From NCBI GenBank assembly GCA_003242115.1, contig QBMP01000170.1, positions 1 through 9,858 of the forward strand: a stretch of DNA of 9,858 nt, written 5' to 3'. Source of the stretch: Phormidesmis priestleyi. Its GTDB lineage: Bacteria; Cyanobacteriota; Cyanobacteriia; Phormidesmidales; Phormidesmidaceae. Below are positions 1 to 7,436 of the stretch, piece after piece (position 1 is the first letter of the stretch; each line of letters begins with the position of its first letter). Both the position numbers and the translations under genes were made by a program. The notes beneath the pieces are model-generated. The model ran no database searches and had not been told where the DNA came from. It was given only the letters and a program-made list of their open reading frames with translations.

Positions 1-1091
1 CCTTTGTTTATCAGGCTTTAGTCAAGGCTGGTCGGGTTAATCCGATTGCTGTGAAACCAGAAAGACGCTGGCAAATAACGCCGATGACGACGATTGCAGC
101 CGAAGTAGACCGGATGAGTTTGAGTGAAAACGGCCAGCGACTAGCGGCCATAACCGACTTCGGCCAAAACATCAAGATATGGAATACTCAGACCGGTTCG
201 CTACTAAAAACAGTGATACCAGAGGAGCTAGATACTGTCTTTAACGCGATCGCTATCAGCAAAGACGGTACTAAAATAGCGGCTATTAAAAGAATATTAC
301 CAACGGGCGCACTACAGCTAACGGTGCAGACTGTTGAAGATGGCAGAGTACTGCTAACGAAATCTCTGAACCTGCCTCCTGAATCAAGCCTCCTGATAGT
401 ACCCGGTCGGCTTGATGTTGTTTTTAGCCCCGATGGTAAGCAGGTGATGACTCAAGATAGGCTAGAAACGCCTAGTGGGTCATATGGCACCACCTCCTAT
501 AACCGTTTACTCTTCCAAGACATCGCAACAGGGGAGGTCACACAGGGTATAGTTGCGTGGCCCACAGACAGAGGAAATATCGAACCCACGTCGATAAGTC
601 CCGATGGCAGTCTTGTAGCAATACTCAGCGGCCCTGCTTCAGATTCTAGCTATACGGCGACTGTAACTATCTTTCAACGAAATAACAACGCCGGGTTCGA
701 TGGCTTAATAACGCTGCCGATAGATTTACCTTCATCTACCAATATGACATTTACAAACAGTAATTTGTTGAACCTGACTACATTTAAATCCAACCAAACT
801 GTTCTCGATACTTGGAACCCTCAAACAGGCGAAAAAGTTCAAAGCACGACGCTACCTAATGAGGAATGTCTTCAGCAAGGGGATATTCTTCCTAGCCCAG
901 ACGGAACTTCTTACTTCTCAAGTTACCCCAACCTAGGAGCCTGCCTAGGCAATATTCAAACTGGAGAGTTTCAAAGAGATCTAGATGGATTGTCGGTTGG
1001 CTTTGAGGCCGGTGTCTTCAGCGGCGATGGAGACTCTATAGCAGTTGCTGGCGATCGCGAAATTCGTATATTTACGAAAGCTGCCCCTTAG
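1..1091 (+). CDS. SLH-domain / WD40-like beta-propeller protein, 5'-partial (upstream paralog)
   Basis: The reading frame is open to the left edge of the window (first full codon at 3), so the apparent GTG start at 51 is not the real start. The first visible residues, FVYQALVKAGR, match the end of the third SLH repeat in the next gene (residues 214-224 there), so the missing part very probably encodes a signal peptide and SLH repeats. About 362 residues are visible. After the SLH remnant come about seven degenerate propeller blades, each ending in a d-strand motif such as IKIWNTQTG, LLFQDIATGEV, LDTWNPQTGEK, LGNIQTGEF and IRIFTK, with SPDG/SGDG turns between them. The protein is expected to be exported and held in the cell envelope by the SLH part. 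The propeller is probably a binding scaffold; its ligand is unknown. It lies 59 bp upstream of a full-length paralog on the same strand and shares the C-terminal FSGDG...IFTK ending, which indicates tandem duplication followed by strong divergence. Confidence 0.85.
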   Translation, partial: FVYQALVKAGRVNPIAVKPERRWQITPMTTIAAEVDRMSLSENGQRLAAITDFGQNIKIWNTQTGSLLKTVIPEELDTVFNAIAISKDGTKIAAIKRILPTGALQLTVQTVEDGRVLLTKSLNLPPESSLLIVPGRLDVVFSPDGKQVMTQDRLETPSGSYGTTSYNRLLFQDIATGEVTQGIVAWPTDRGNIEPTSISPDGSLVAILSGPASDSSYTATVTIFQRNNNAGFDGLITLPIDLPSSTNMTFTNSNLLNLTTFKSNQTVLDTWNPQTGEKVQSTTLPNEECLQQGDILPSPDGTSYFSSYPNLGACLGNIQTGEFQRDLDGLSVGFEAGVFSGDGDSIAVAGDREIRIFTKAAP

Positions 1092-1136
1092 ACAGTTAGC
1101 TGTCGCACCCTCCAAACCACATTCTCTTACCAACCC

Positions 1137-1140
1137 GGAA
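1137..1140 (+). promoter_or_regulatory. Weak Shine-Dalgarno (GGAA) for the second SLH gene
   Basis: GGAA ends 10 bases before the ATG at 1151. The match is short, but it supports that ATG, which is also followed directly by a good signal peptide. The 59-bp gap from the previous stop shows no convincing promoter, so the two paralogs may be co-transcribed. Confidence 0.4.
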
Positions 1141-1150
1141 ATCACCAAAA

Positions 1151-2902
1151 ATGTCTCTCACTTCACGATTCGGCATCGGTTTAATCTTCGGTCTACTGTT
1201 CGGACTAAGTACACCTTTAATCATTCCTGAAATCTCCCATAACAGCGGCTTTGCCACTGCTCAGGCCCAAACTCAACCCACCGTTTTCTCAGACGTACCT
1301 GCTAACTACTGGGCACACGACTACATCGCAGGGCTAGCGAAACTCAACATTATCAGAGGTTTCGGTGACGGCACCTTTCATCCGAACGAGTCCGTGACCC
1401 GCGCTCAGTTCGCCGCCATTTTGCGCAAAGCATTTTTACAATCACAGCCAACAACAGCTCAATCTTTCACCGATGTCCCCGTAAATTACTGGGCTACCGA
1501 CGCCATCTATGCCGCGCGTTCTGCGGGCTTTCTCTCCGGCTACCCAGGCAACCGATTCGCCCCTAACAACTTTATTACCCGAGAGAACGCGCTGATTTCG
1601 CTAGCCAATGGCTTAAAGTACGCTGAAGGTAGTCCAGACGCGCTGTCTGCCTATCGGGATGTCGATAGCATCTCAAACTACGCGCTCCCAGGGGTTAGGG
1701 CCGCAGCTCAGGCTAATCTTGTTGTAGACTATCCTAATATTGATCAGATTTCTCCTTATAGACCTGCCAGCCGCGCTGATGTTGCAGCCTTTGTCTACCA
1801 GGCATTGGTCAAAGCGGGTAGAGCAGAACCGTTGGCAGCTAGCGCAATAGACCGCTGGCAGACCCAGCCTCTGGTGACACTGCCAGCACAATCGGAACAA
1901 ATGAGCTTTAGCCAGACCGGTCAGCAGCTAGCAACTATCGCGATTAACCGCAACAGTTTTCAGATCTGGAATATTCAAACTGGCCAACTGATTAAAGAGA
2001 TTACCGCTTCCGACCAGACCCGTTTTAGCAGCATTGCCATCAGCCACGATGGCAAACGAGTCGCGACGATTTCAGACAACCTATCGACAAACGCGACGAG
2101 GCTATCTGTATGGACGGCAGCAACGGGCGAGCAACTCTGGCAAACGTCATTGGATACGCCTCAACAGCCGGATTATCCCCTGCCCTTTGGTGGGCATCTT
2201 GTTCAAGTGGCCTTTGCCCCAAATGACAGCGAAGTGGTTGCCCAACTGGTTGTCAGCACTCCGGCCGGTCGCGCTGCGAACAATCAGCTACGCTTTTACC
2301 AGGCAGCGACTGGCGAAGTTGTTCAATCATTAGACGCTGCGATGGCAGAGCCACTCCTGCGGAGTATCGCCAACGGCACACGAATCGATAAAATTGCCTT
2401 CAGCCCGGATGGTCAGTTTTTCGCCAGTGCTCAACAAGGGGTTGTCGATGTGTGGCGGCGGAATGGAAACAATCGGTTTGAGTCTTTGAGAACGTTACCG
2501 GCTCCCGAAGGCTTCTCTGGGTTTCTGGATATGGTGTTCACCAACAGCGGCACCCTGAATATATCAACCCTAACTGGCCAAACCCCTTTGGCCACAGCTC
2601 GCCTCGACGTTTGGAACATTCAGACTGACGAACAGCCCAGCCGCACAGACTATACAGATTGGGATCGCACAGATGTCCTTACCCGCCTGAGTCCTGATGG
2701 CAAATATTACTTCGTCCGGGGTGATGTAGCTGGGAGTCGCCTGAATAATGTTCAAACGGGGGGGCAACAGAATCCACGCAGTGGCTACCACGATACGGTG
2801 GCGGCCTTTAGTGGGGATGGAAACTATTTGGCGATCGCTAACGAGCAAAACATTTCCATATTCACTAAAACAACAAACTCAAATATAAATCGTGGTCGTT
2901 AA
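1151..2902 (+). CDS. Secreted SLH-domain protein with WD40-like beta-propeller (583 aa)
   Basis: Residues 1-39 form a signal peptide with a hydrophobic core at about 8-25 and a likely cleavage after AQA (37-39). Three SLH repeats follow at about 45-95 (FSDVPANYWAHDYIAGL, then GFGDGTFHPNESVTRAQFA), 106-153 (FTDVPVNYWATDAI, then GNRFAPNNFITRENA) and 168-222 (YRDVDSISNYALPGV, then YRPASRADVAAFVYQAL). SLH repeats normally bind cell-wall or peptidoglycan-linked polymers, so an envelope location is expected. Residues 235-575 hold about seven propeller-like repeats: FQIWNIQTG (270), LSVWTAATG (318), LRFYQAATG (380), VDVWRRNG (432), LDVWNIQT (485), LNNVQTGG (531) and ISIFTK (568). No catalytic residues are recognised, so a binding or scaffolding role is inferred. 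It is the downstream member of a tandem pair with the gene ending at 1091. Residues 397-407 (AMAEPLLRSIA) are encoded by a dispersed palindromic repeat that the upstream paralog appears to lack. The start is supported by the signal peptide and a weak ribosome-binding site. Confidence 0.92.
   Translation: MSLTSRFGIGLIFGLLFGLSTPLIIPEISHNSGFATAQAQTQPTVFSDVPANYWAHDYIAGLAKLNIIRGFGDGTFHPNESVTRAQFAAILRKAFLQSQPTTAQSFTDVPVNYWATDAIYAARSAGFLSGYPGNRFAPNNFITRENALISLANGLKYAEGSPDALSAYRDVDSISNYALPGVRAAAQANLVVDYPNIDQISPYRPASRADVAAFVYQALVKAGRAEPLAASAIDRWQTQPLVTLPAQSEQMSFSQTGQQLATIAINRNSFQIWNIQTGQLIKEITASDQTRFSSIAISHDGKRVATISDNLSTNATRLSVWTAATGEQLWQTSLDTPQQPDYPLPFGGHLVQVAFAPNDSEVVAQLVVSTPAGRAANNQLRFYQAATGEVVQSLDAAMAEPLLRSIANGTRIDKIAFSPDGQFFASAQQGVVDVWRRNGNNRFESLRTLPAPEGFSGFLDMVFTNSGTLNISTLTGQTPLATARLDVWNIQTDEQPSRTDYTDWDRTDVLTRLSPDGKYYFVRGDVAGSRLNNVQTGGQQNPRSGYHDTVAAFSGDGNYLAIANEQNISIFTKTTNSNINRGR
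2339..2370 (+). repeat. 32-bp three-arm palindromic repeat inside the SLH gene
   Basis: The element starts GCGAT and ends ATCGC, which form the outer arm. Inside are two perfect small hairpins: GGC-AGA-GCC (2344-2352) and ACTCC-TGC-GGAGT (2353-2365). It is almost identical to the first unit of the array at 8405-8484, differing by two bases (CAGA here, CGAA there). It lies in phase with the gene and encodes residues 397-407, in the loop between propeller blades three and four. Between the shared ATGEV and SPDG motifs this protein has 8 more residues than its upstream paralog, exactly one 24-bp unit. Confidence 0.8.
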
Positions 2903-3103
2903 CAACTTGTCAAGAAACGGAGATTTTAGCTAGCCAGTTAGGGCTTGTAAATTACTTGAGTGTGGTGCTCTGACGGAAGAAAAATAGTCTAGCTATCGTC
3001 TATGGTGTCACGCGAGCAATCACTGATGAGATTTGAATCGCGCCCGGTGCCGCATATACTGGCGTTAGTAACCGGAAGTTGTAATTTATCTTGTCTATTA
3101 ACT
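2903..3103. other. Convergent intergenic spacer without a recognised gene
   Basis: This 201-bp stretch separates the + strand SLH gene from the - strand helicase gene. I see no credible small ORF, tRNA or known RNA. No T-tract terminator is visible for either gene. Its only structure is the pair of hairpins at 3011-3075. Confidence 0.6.
3011..3075. terminator. Two adjacent imperfect hairpins between convergent genes (possible bidirectional terminator)
   Basis: Hairpin one pairs CGCGA (3011-3015) with TCGCG (3038-3042), and its stem continues inward as CAATC with GATTTG, allowing one bulge. Hairpin two pairs CCGGT (3044-3048) with ACCGG (3071-3075), with an inner GCC/GGC. The location between two gene ends fits a terminator or mRNA-end structure. 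Neither hairpin is followed by a T tract, so the call is weak. Confidence 0.25.
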
Positions 3104-4615
3104 TCACTGCTGAATGAGTGAGAGTAGCTCATCGGTGGAGACTTTGCTGCTCATGTCGGTGCCGGTGAGTAGGCTATCGGCCAGATCGCGTTTGATTTGA
3201 TGAAGGGCGACGATTTTGTCTTCAATGGTGCCTTTGGCAACGAGGCGGTAAATGGTGACGGGGCGCTGTTGGCCGATGCGGTGAGCGCGATCGCTGGCCT
3301 GATCTTCGACAGCTGGGTTCCACCAAGGGTCCATATGAATCACATAGTCGGCGGCAGTGAGATTCAGCCCGGTGCCGCCCGCTTTGAGACTAATTAAAAA
3401 GACATCGCCTTCGCCATTTTGAAAGGCATCGACCCCTTGCTTACGTTTTTTGGCTGGGGTACTGCCATCTAAATACTGATAGGCGATCTGTTGCTTTTCT
3501 AAATGGTTTCGCAAAATCTTGAGATGATCGACAAACTGACTAAATACCAGCGCCTTGTGGCCATTGTCCAATAGTTCGGCAATCAGCTCACTAAACTGTT
3601 CTAACTTGGTGCTGGGAATCGCCATTTCCGGCTTCACCAGTGCTGGATTGCAGCAGGCCCGCCGCAGCTTCATAATTTCGGCGAGTACCTGTAAATGCTT
3701 TTGGCCCGCTTGAGCGTCGCTTTGCGTGAGCTTTTCAACCGCTTCTCGCCGCAGCGCTTCATAAAAGGCCATTTCTTCAGGGCTCAGCTCCACTGGCAGG
3801 GTAATTTCGGTGCGTGAGGGCAACTCTTTCAGCACCTGATCTTTGGTGCGGCGCAAAATAAAGGGCTGAATCAGCCGCCGCAGGGCATCACTAGCCGCAT
3901 TGTTTTGATCGCGCTCAATCGGATTAGCAAAGCGTTGATTGAAGCTTTCGAGTGAGCCCAACAGGCCAGGATTGATGAAGCGAAACAGATTCCACAGCTC
4001 ACCGAGATGGTTTTCAATCGGGGTACCGGTCATGATGATTTTGAAGCTGCCCTGAAGCGCCATCACGGCTTGCGATCGCTTGGTCGCATGGTTCTTAATC
4101 GCCTGAGCTTCATCCAACACAATATTTTGCCAGGTGACATCTGCTAGCATCGCGGCGACATCTTCTTGCTGAATCAGGCCATAGCTACAGACCAACAGAT
4201 CTTTTGGCCCCAAGTCATTTAGTAAGCTTTGGCGGCTGGTGCGATCGCTCGCCCCAAAGTCTTTTACCTGCAAACTAGGCGCAAACCGCTCAGCCTCAGA
4301 GGCCCAATTCATGCAGACCGAAGTCGGGGCTAGCACCAGCGTTGGGCCTTGGTCGCAGCGGCTGAGAATCACGGCCAGCCCCTGAAGCGTTTTGCCCAGA
4401 CCCATATCATCGGCAAGGCAAGCGCCCACCCCCCAGTTGGCCAGTCTTGCCAGCCAAGTGAAGCCGCCTTTTTGGTAGTCACGCAGGCTAGCTTGCAACG
4501 TCTCTGGCACCTCTGGCTCAATCTCACAAGCGGCTTTGATATGAGCAATGTGATCTTGCCATGCCTGATCGACTTCGAGCTGTTCAACATCATCGAGCAT
4601 TTCATCTAGGGCCAA
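3104..4615 (-). CDS. SNF2-family ATPase motor, C-terminal part of the split helicase (503 aa)
   Basis: This part carries the complete two-lobed Swi2/Snf2 ATP-dependent DNA translocase core. Visible motifs are the LRDYQ entry segment (44-48), Walker A DDMGLGKT (69-76), the LAPTSV motif (95-100), Walker B DEAQ (168-171), motif III TGTPIEN (196-202), LIQPFILRR (248-256), motif V with KAGGTGLNLTAAD (411-423), and motif VI DRAHRIGQ (442-449). The family remodels protein-DNA complexes using ATP. The start given is a TTG and is unlikely to be a genuine initiation site, because family-like sequence continues upstream in the same frame to about 4650. If the halves are made separately, the ATG at 4600, two bases beyond the upstream stop codon, would allow reinitiation. 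I see no Shine-Dalgarno sequence for either codon. All motor residues look intact, so the ATPase itself is not degraded. Confidence 0.9.
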   Translation of the reverse strand: MALDEMLDDVEQLEVDQAWQDHIAHIKAACEIEPEVPETLQASLRDYQKGGFTWLARLANWGVGACLADDMGLGKTLQGLAVILSRCDQGPTLVLAPTSVCMNWASEAERFAPSLQVKDFGASDRTSRQSLLNDLGPKDLLVCSYGLIQQEDVAAMLADVTWQNIVLDEAQAIKNHATKRSQAVMALQGSFKIIMTGTPIENHLGELWNLFRFINPGLLGSLESFNQRFANPIERDQNNAASDALRRLIQPFILRRTKDQVLKELPSRTEITLPVELSPEEMAFYEALRREAVEKLTQSDAQAGQKHLQVLAEIMKLRRACCNPALVKPEMAIPSTKLEQFSELIAELLDNGHKALVFSQFVDHLKILRNHLEKQQIAYQYLDGSTPAKKRKQGVDAFQNGEGDVFLISLKAGGTGLNLTAADYVIHMDPWWNPAVEDQASDRAHRIGQQRPVTIYRLVAKGTIEDKIVALHQIKRDLADSLLTGTDMSSKVSTDELLSLIQQ

Positions 4616-7385
4616 GGCCGCTAGCCCGTTGATGCGTAGCCCTTTGCCCCAGCATCCCCAACCGCTGCCGAAACTCGTCAGTCAAGGCCAGAAACTCACC
4701 ATCGGCTAAGGGCACAAACTGCCCCGGCGTGGATTCTAGCAATGCCATCAGCTGCCTGAGATCCATCACCCGATCTTCACTGATTTGGACTTCGCCGCTT
4801 GCGGCAAACCAGTCTTGCTGACGGTGAATGTCAAATTTAAAGTCGTTAATACCGAGCTGCCGGGAGACTTTGAACTTTTCACCTTCCGGCCATTCTAGGA
4901 TAATCTCTTCACCGAGTGCCTGAAGCTGCAACAACAGCGTCAAACAGTCTGACGCCTCGTCAATCAGCCACTCTCTGCCAACTGCATCATAGGTACCCAG
5001 CACCGGACAGGCGCTGATCACAGCCATTGCCCGCTGCGCTTCTTCCGCCAGATCGCGCTTGGTTTGCAGTCGTTTACCCTCGACTTCGGCAATCACGGTT
5101 TCGCCGCCTTCTCCTGGCCCATAGTACGAGCCACCAGTCGGGAAAGGATGCGCTAGCAGCGAGACTTTGAGCCCTTCGCCAGCCGGGAGTAAATGAACGT
5201 GTGTGATCGCATCTGCGGGCACTTCTTCGGCTTCGACGCCGCCGCCAATGTCCGATTGCACCGTGACTACGCTGGCGACAGAAGCGATTGCCTGCAACAC
5301 TCTCTCCTCTGCTTGGGCCGGTACCTCTAGTCGATTCCGTGGCCCCAACACCTCCGCAATGCGCCGATGCTCTGGGGTCACGGCGATGACTTTCAGCCGA
5401 GTGGGCGTTTCTTGAGTAATCAACAGGTCGTCTTTGCCCACGGGTGGCACTAATTCAATGCTCAACCGCTCACCTTCTAACCGTTTCACAAATAGCTCTG
5501 GATCTCCTTTCACCAGATCTACGCGCACGGTAGGAGAATCTTCTAAAAACACTAGCGGATGCCCTACCAAGGCCAGCAGTGCGGCTTTAGTAAAGGTATA
5601 GACGGGCTTACTGGCTCTGCTATAGTAATAGCTGCTGCTTTGTTCATAGGTGAGATCAAGGGTTTCGCCGATGCGCTGGTCTTGCTCGGTGGCATAGTCC
5701 GGCAGATCTTCGTACAGCCGCTTAAGAGCAATGGGTTTACCTTTTGTCCAGCCGCCTTTGGCCCCGATTTTTTGCTCTAGCGGCGTGAGTGACCAGTTAT
5801 GGATAGATCTAAAGTGCAGCCGCCAGATCAGTCGAAAGGTTGAATGGGATAGATCGGCACCATTGAGCGTAGATTCATTGAGCTGGGTGAGAGCATGGAG
5901 TGACCTTTCCCAAGGTGCTTTGTATTCAACCACTTCCATCAGCCGACGGCTGTGAATGTGCGATCGCAACCCTTCGACCATTTCGGCATAGATGTTAATC
6001 TTTTCTGGATTTTCTGGCTTTTCTGGATCAGAACTCTCTGGCTGATACAGCATCATCAGCTCAGCGGTTTCTAACAAAATCCAGCCATAGCCCGCTTGCA
6101 GCGCGGCTTGGCAAAGCGTCGTGAGCGTTTTTGGTAGCCATTCAGCCAAGTTTTCAACCGAAAGCCAATACAGGCTGTAGATTTCGATCAGCGCCGGTAG
6201 TCCCACTGAAGTCAGCCTGTATTGCTGCAAAAGCTGTGGGTCGCTCAGCATTTGGCCCAATTTTCCCTGCTGCATCTGCAATAGACTCAGCAGCGGCGAC
6301 ATTGCGCCCTTGAGCCAGTGCTGAGGCTGCTTTTGCAACAGCGAAATGTGCTTTTCTAGCGTCTGATAAGCGCTGGGGCTATCGGTGTCTAACAGCGCAA
6401 AGAACAACAGAACTGTAGCAGGCAACTCAAACCAAGCGGCTTGCGCCTCAGCCGTGCTATCGGCATCGCTGAGCCCTTTGCGGTAATGAGCTAGGGCGGC
6501 TGAAGTATCCCCTTTCAAAAAGGCTAGAGCGCCCAGCAATGCCTGCTGCTGAAAGGCATATTCGCTAATATCATCAGCCCCTTCAAGATTTGCTAACGCC
6601 TTACTAGCCTCTTCTACATGGCCTCTTAGCCAAAGCTGCTCCGCATACAGCAAACATATTTCTGTGCTAATTTCTGCACTAGGTTCTGTGCTGGCTGCTC
6701 GATTGTTATAGACCTCTTCTAACAGCTCAAAGGCTTCAGTCGCGGGCACACACCTTGCCACCGAATCTTCTAAAATGGCACTGAGTCCCATTTCTAAAAA
6801 CGCATCAGATAGGCGCTTCATCCACAAGAGATCAAATGGATTTGTCAGCATTTTACGCAGGACGCTGTAGAAATCAATCTCTGATCGCCAGGGAAGATGG
6901 CTGGTTTCTGTCAAGAGCTTGTTGATTTCGGGCGTGTCTTCTCGGTAGATGGCGATTCGGAGCGATCGCATAAATTCATTCGGCGTGCGAAAAAGCCGCA
7001 TAGTGCCTGTATAGTGCGATCGCACTGGCACCTGCCGAGCTATAGCATTGGCAATGGCCTCAAACGTGCCGCTAACCACCGCCTCTCTCATCACAATTTC
7101 TATGAGCTGCGGATGACAGCAAGGCCCCTGACCACGCTGCTGAATTAACACCTTATGACCAATGAGCCGAGTGACTTGGGCGCTAAAGGGCTGCTTTTCG
7201 ATAAATCTTGCCGCTGCGCCATCTATCTGGGGCAGCATCGACTCAATCCAGCAAAGCCGTGCCAATTCACGATTGCTAGGCTCATACAATAGGGCAAACA
7301 CCTGCACAATTGACTTTTGCGGATCGCTGAGCTGGCGGTATCTATCTTGCAAAGATTTCTGCTGATCGAGCGAGGGGAGGGGCAT
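4602..7385 (-). CDS. N-terminal accessory part of the split SNF2-family helicase (927 aa)
   Basis: This is the non-motor portion of a large bacterial SNF2 protein. Residues 1-115 are helical and resemble a winged-helix module (YEPSNRELARLCWIE, then RLIGHKVLIQQRGQG). Residues about 150-560 are a long helical region with TPR-like pieces, clearest at 242-305 (AEQLWLRGHVEEASKAL, then ALLGALAFLKGDTSAALAHY), suggesting protein-protein contacts. From about 570 to 910 comes the mixed alpha/beta region that precedes the ATPase core in these proteins (KGKPIALKRL, then TFTKAALLALVGHPLVFLED, ending FVPLADGEFLALTDEFRQRL). Residues 914-927 are a frameshifted tail. The ATG at 7385 is the first start after an in-frame stop and has no clear Shine-Dalgarno. 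The gene begins 51 bp after the permease stop on the same strand, so read-through from it is possible. The family is firm through the junction to the motor; the specific role is not known. Confidence 0.82.
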   Translation of the reverse strand: MPLPSLDQQKSLQDRYRQLSDPQKSIVQVFALLYEPSNRELARLCWIESMLPQIDGAAARFIEKQPFSAQVTRLIGHKVLIQQRGQGPCCHPQLIEIVMREAVVSGTFEAIANAIARQVPVRSHYTGTMRLFRTPNEFMRSLRIAIYREDTPEINKLLTETSHLPWRSEIDFYSVLRKMLTNPFDLLWMKRLSDAFLEMGLSAILEDSVARCVPATEAFELLEEVYNNRAASTEPSAEISTEICLLYAEQLWLRGHVEEASKALANLEGADDISEYAFQQQALLGALAFLKGDTSAALAHYRKGLSDADSTAEAQAAWFELPATVLLFFALLDTDSPSAYQTLEKHISLLQKQPQHWLKGAMSPLLSLLQMQQGKLGQMLSDPQLLQQYRLTSVGLPALIEIYSLYWLSVENLAEWLPKTLTTLCQAALQAGYGWILLETAELMMLYQPESSDPEKPENPEKINIYAEMVEGLRSHIHSRRLMEVVEYKAPWERSLHALTQLNESTLNGADLSHSTFRLIWRLHFRSIHNWSLTPLEQKIGAKGGWTKGKPIALKRLYEDLPDYATEQDQRIGETLDLTYEQSSSYYYSRASKPVYTFTKAALLALVGHPLVFLEDSPTVRVDLVKGDPELFVKRLEGERLSIELVPPVGKDDLLITQETPTRLKVIAVTPEHRRIAEVLGPRNRLEVPAQAEERVLQAIASVASVVTVQSDIGGGVEAEEVPADAITHVHLLPAGEGLKVSLLAHPFPTGGSYYGPGEGGETVIAEVEGKRLQTKRDLAEEAQRAMAVISACPVLGTYDAVGREWLIDEASDCLTLLLQLQALGEEIILEWPEGEKFKVSRQLGINDFKFDIHRQQDWFAASGEVQISEDRVMDLRQLMALLESTPGQFVPLADGEFLALTDEFRQRLGMLGQRATHQRASGLGPR
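4647..4650 (-). other. Likely frameshift site in the helicase gene
   Basis: On the coding strand this is a GGGG run within CTGGGGCAAAGGG. Removing one G restores a continuous frame. A second GGGG run at 4659-4656 would also work. The shift must lie between about 4683, where the motor frame meets a TGA, and the stop at 4604-4602. Confidence 0.65.
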
Positions 7386-7436
7386 TTTGTGAAGAAGCGC
7401 TTTTAATAAAGCCTAATATTTTCACTTAACAGTATC

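Larger units (their letters stand above)
3104..7385 (-). pseudogene. Full SNF2-family helicase locus, interrupted by one frameshift
   Basis: The two reading frames at 7385-4602 and 4615-3104 are best read as one gene of about 1,426 codons, the usual size of large bacterial SNF2-family proteins. The upstream frame ends with a normal family segment (FVPLADGEFLALTDEFRQRL) and then 14 unrelated residues before its stop. In the other frame the sequence from 4648 to 4616 reads GKGLRINGLAA and leads straight into ALDEMLDD. Reading GGG instead of GGGG at 4650-4647 joins them as RLGMLGKGLRINGLAALALDEM with no stop. The cause could be a real mutation, a sequencing or assembly error, or recoding. Both halves are otherwise intact, which argues against old decay. 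Confidence 0.75.

Noticed and set aside
51..53. GTG as start of the first SLH gene
   Set aside because: The frame is open to the window edge and the upstream residues match the SLH repeat of the paralog, so this is an internal valine codon.
1091..1104. Inverted repeat GACAG-TTAG-CTGTC just after the first SLH gene, as a terminator
   Set aside because: The stem is only 5 bp, AT/GC mixed, and no T tract follows.
1045..1230. 61-codon + strand frame bridging the two SLH genes
   Set aside because: It overlaps both genes out of phase and has no protein-like features.
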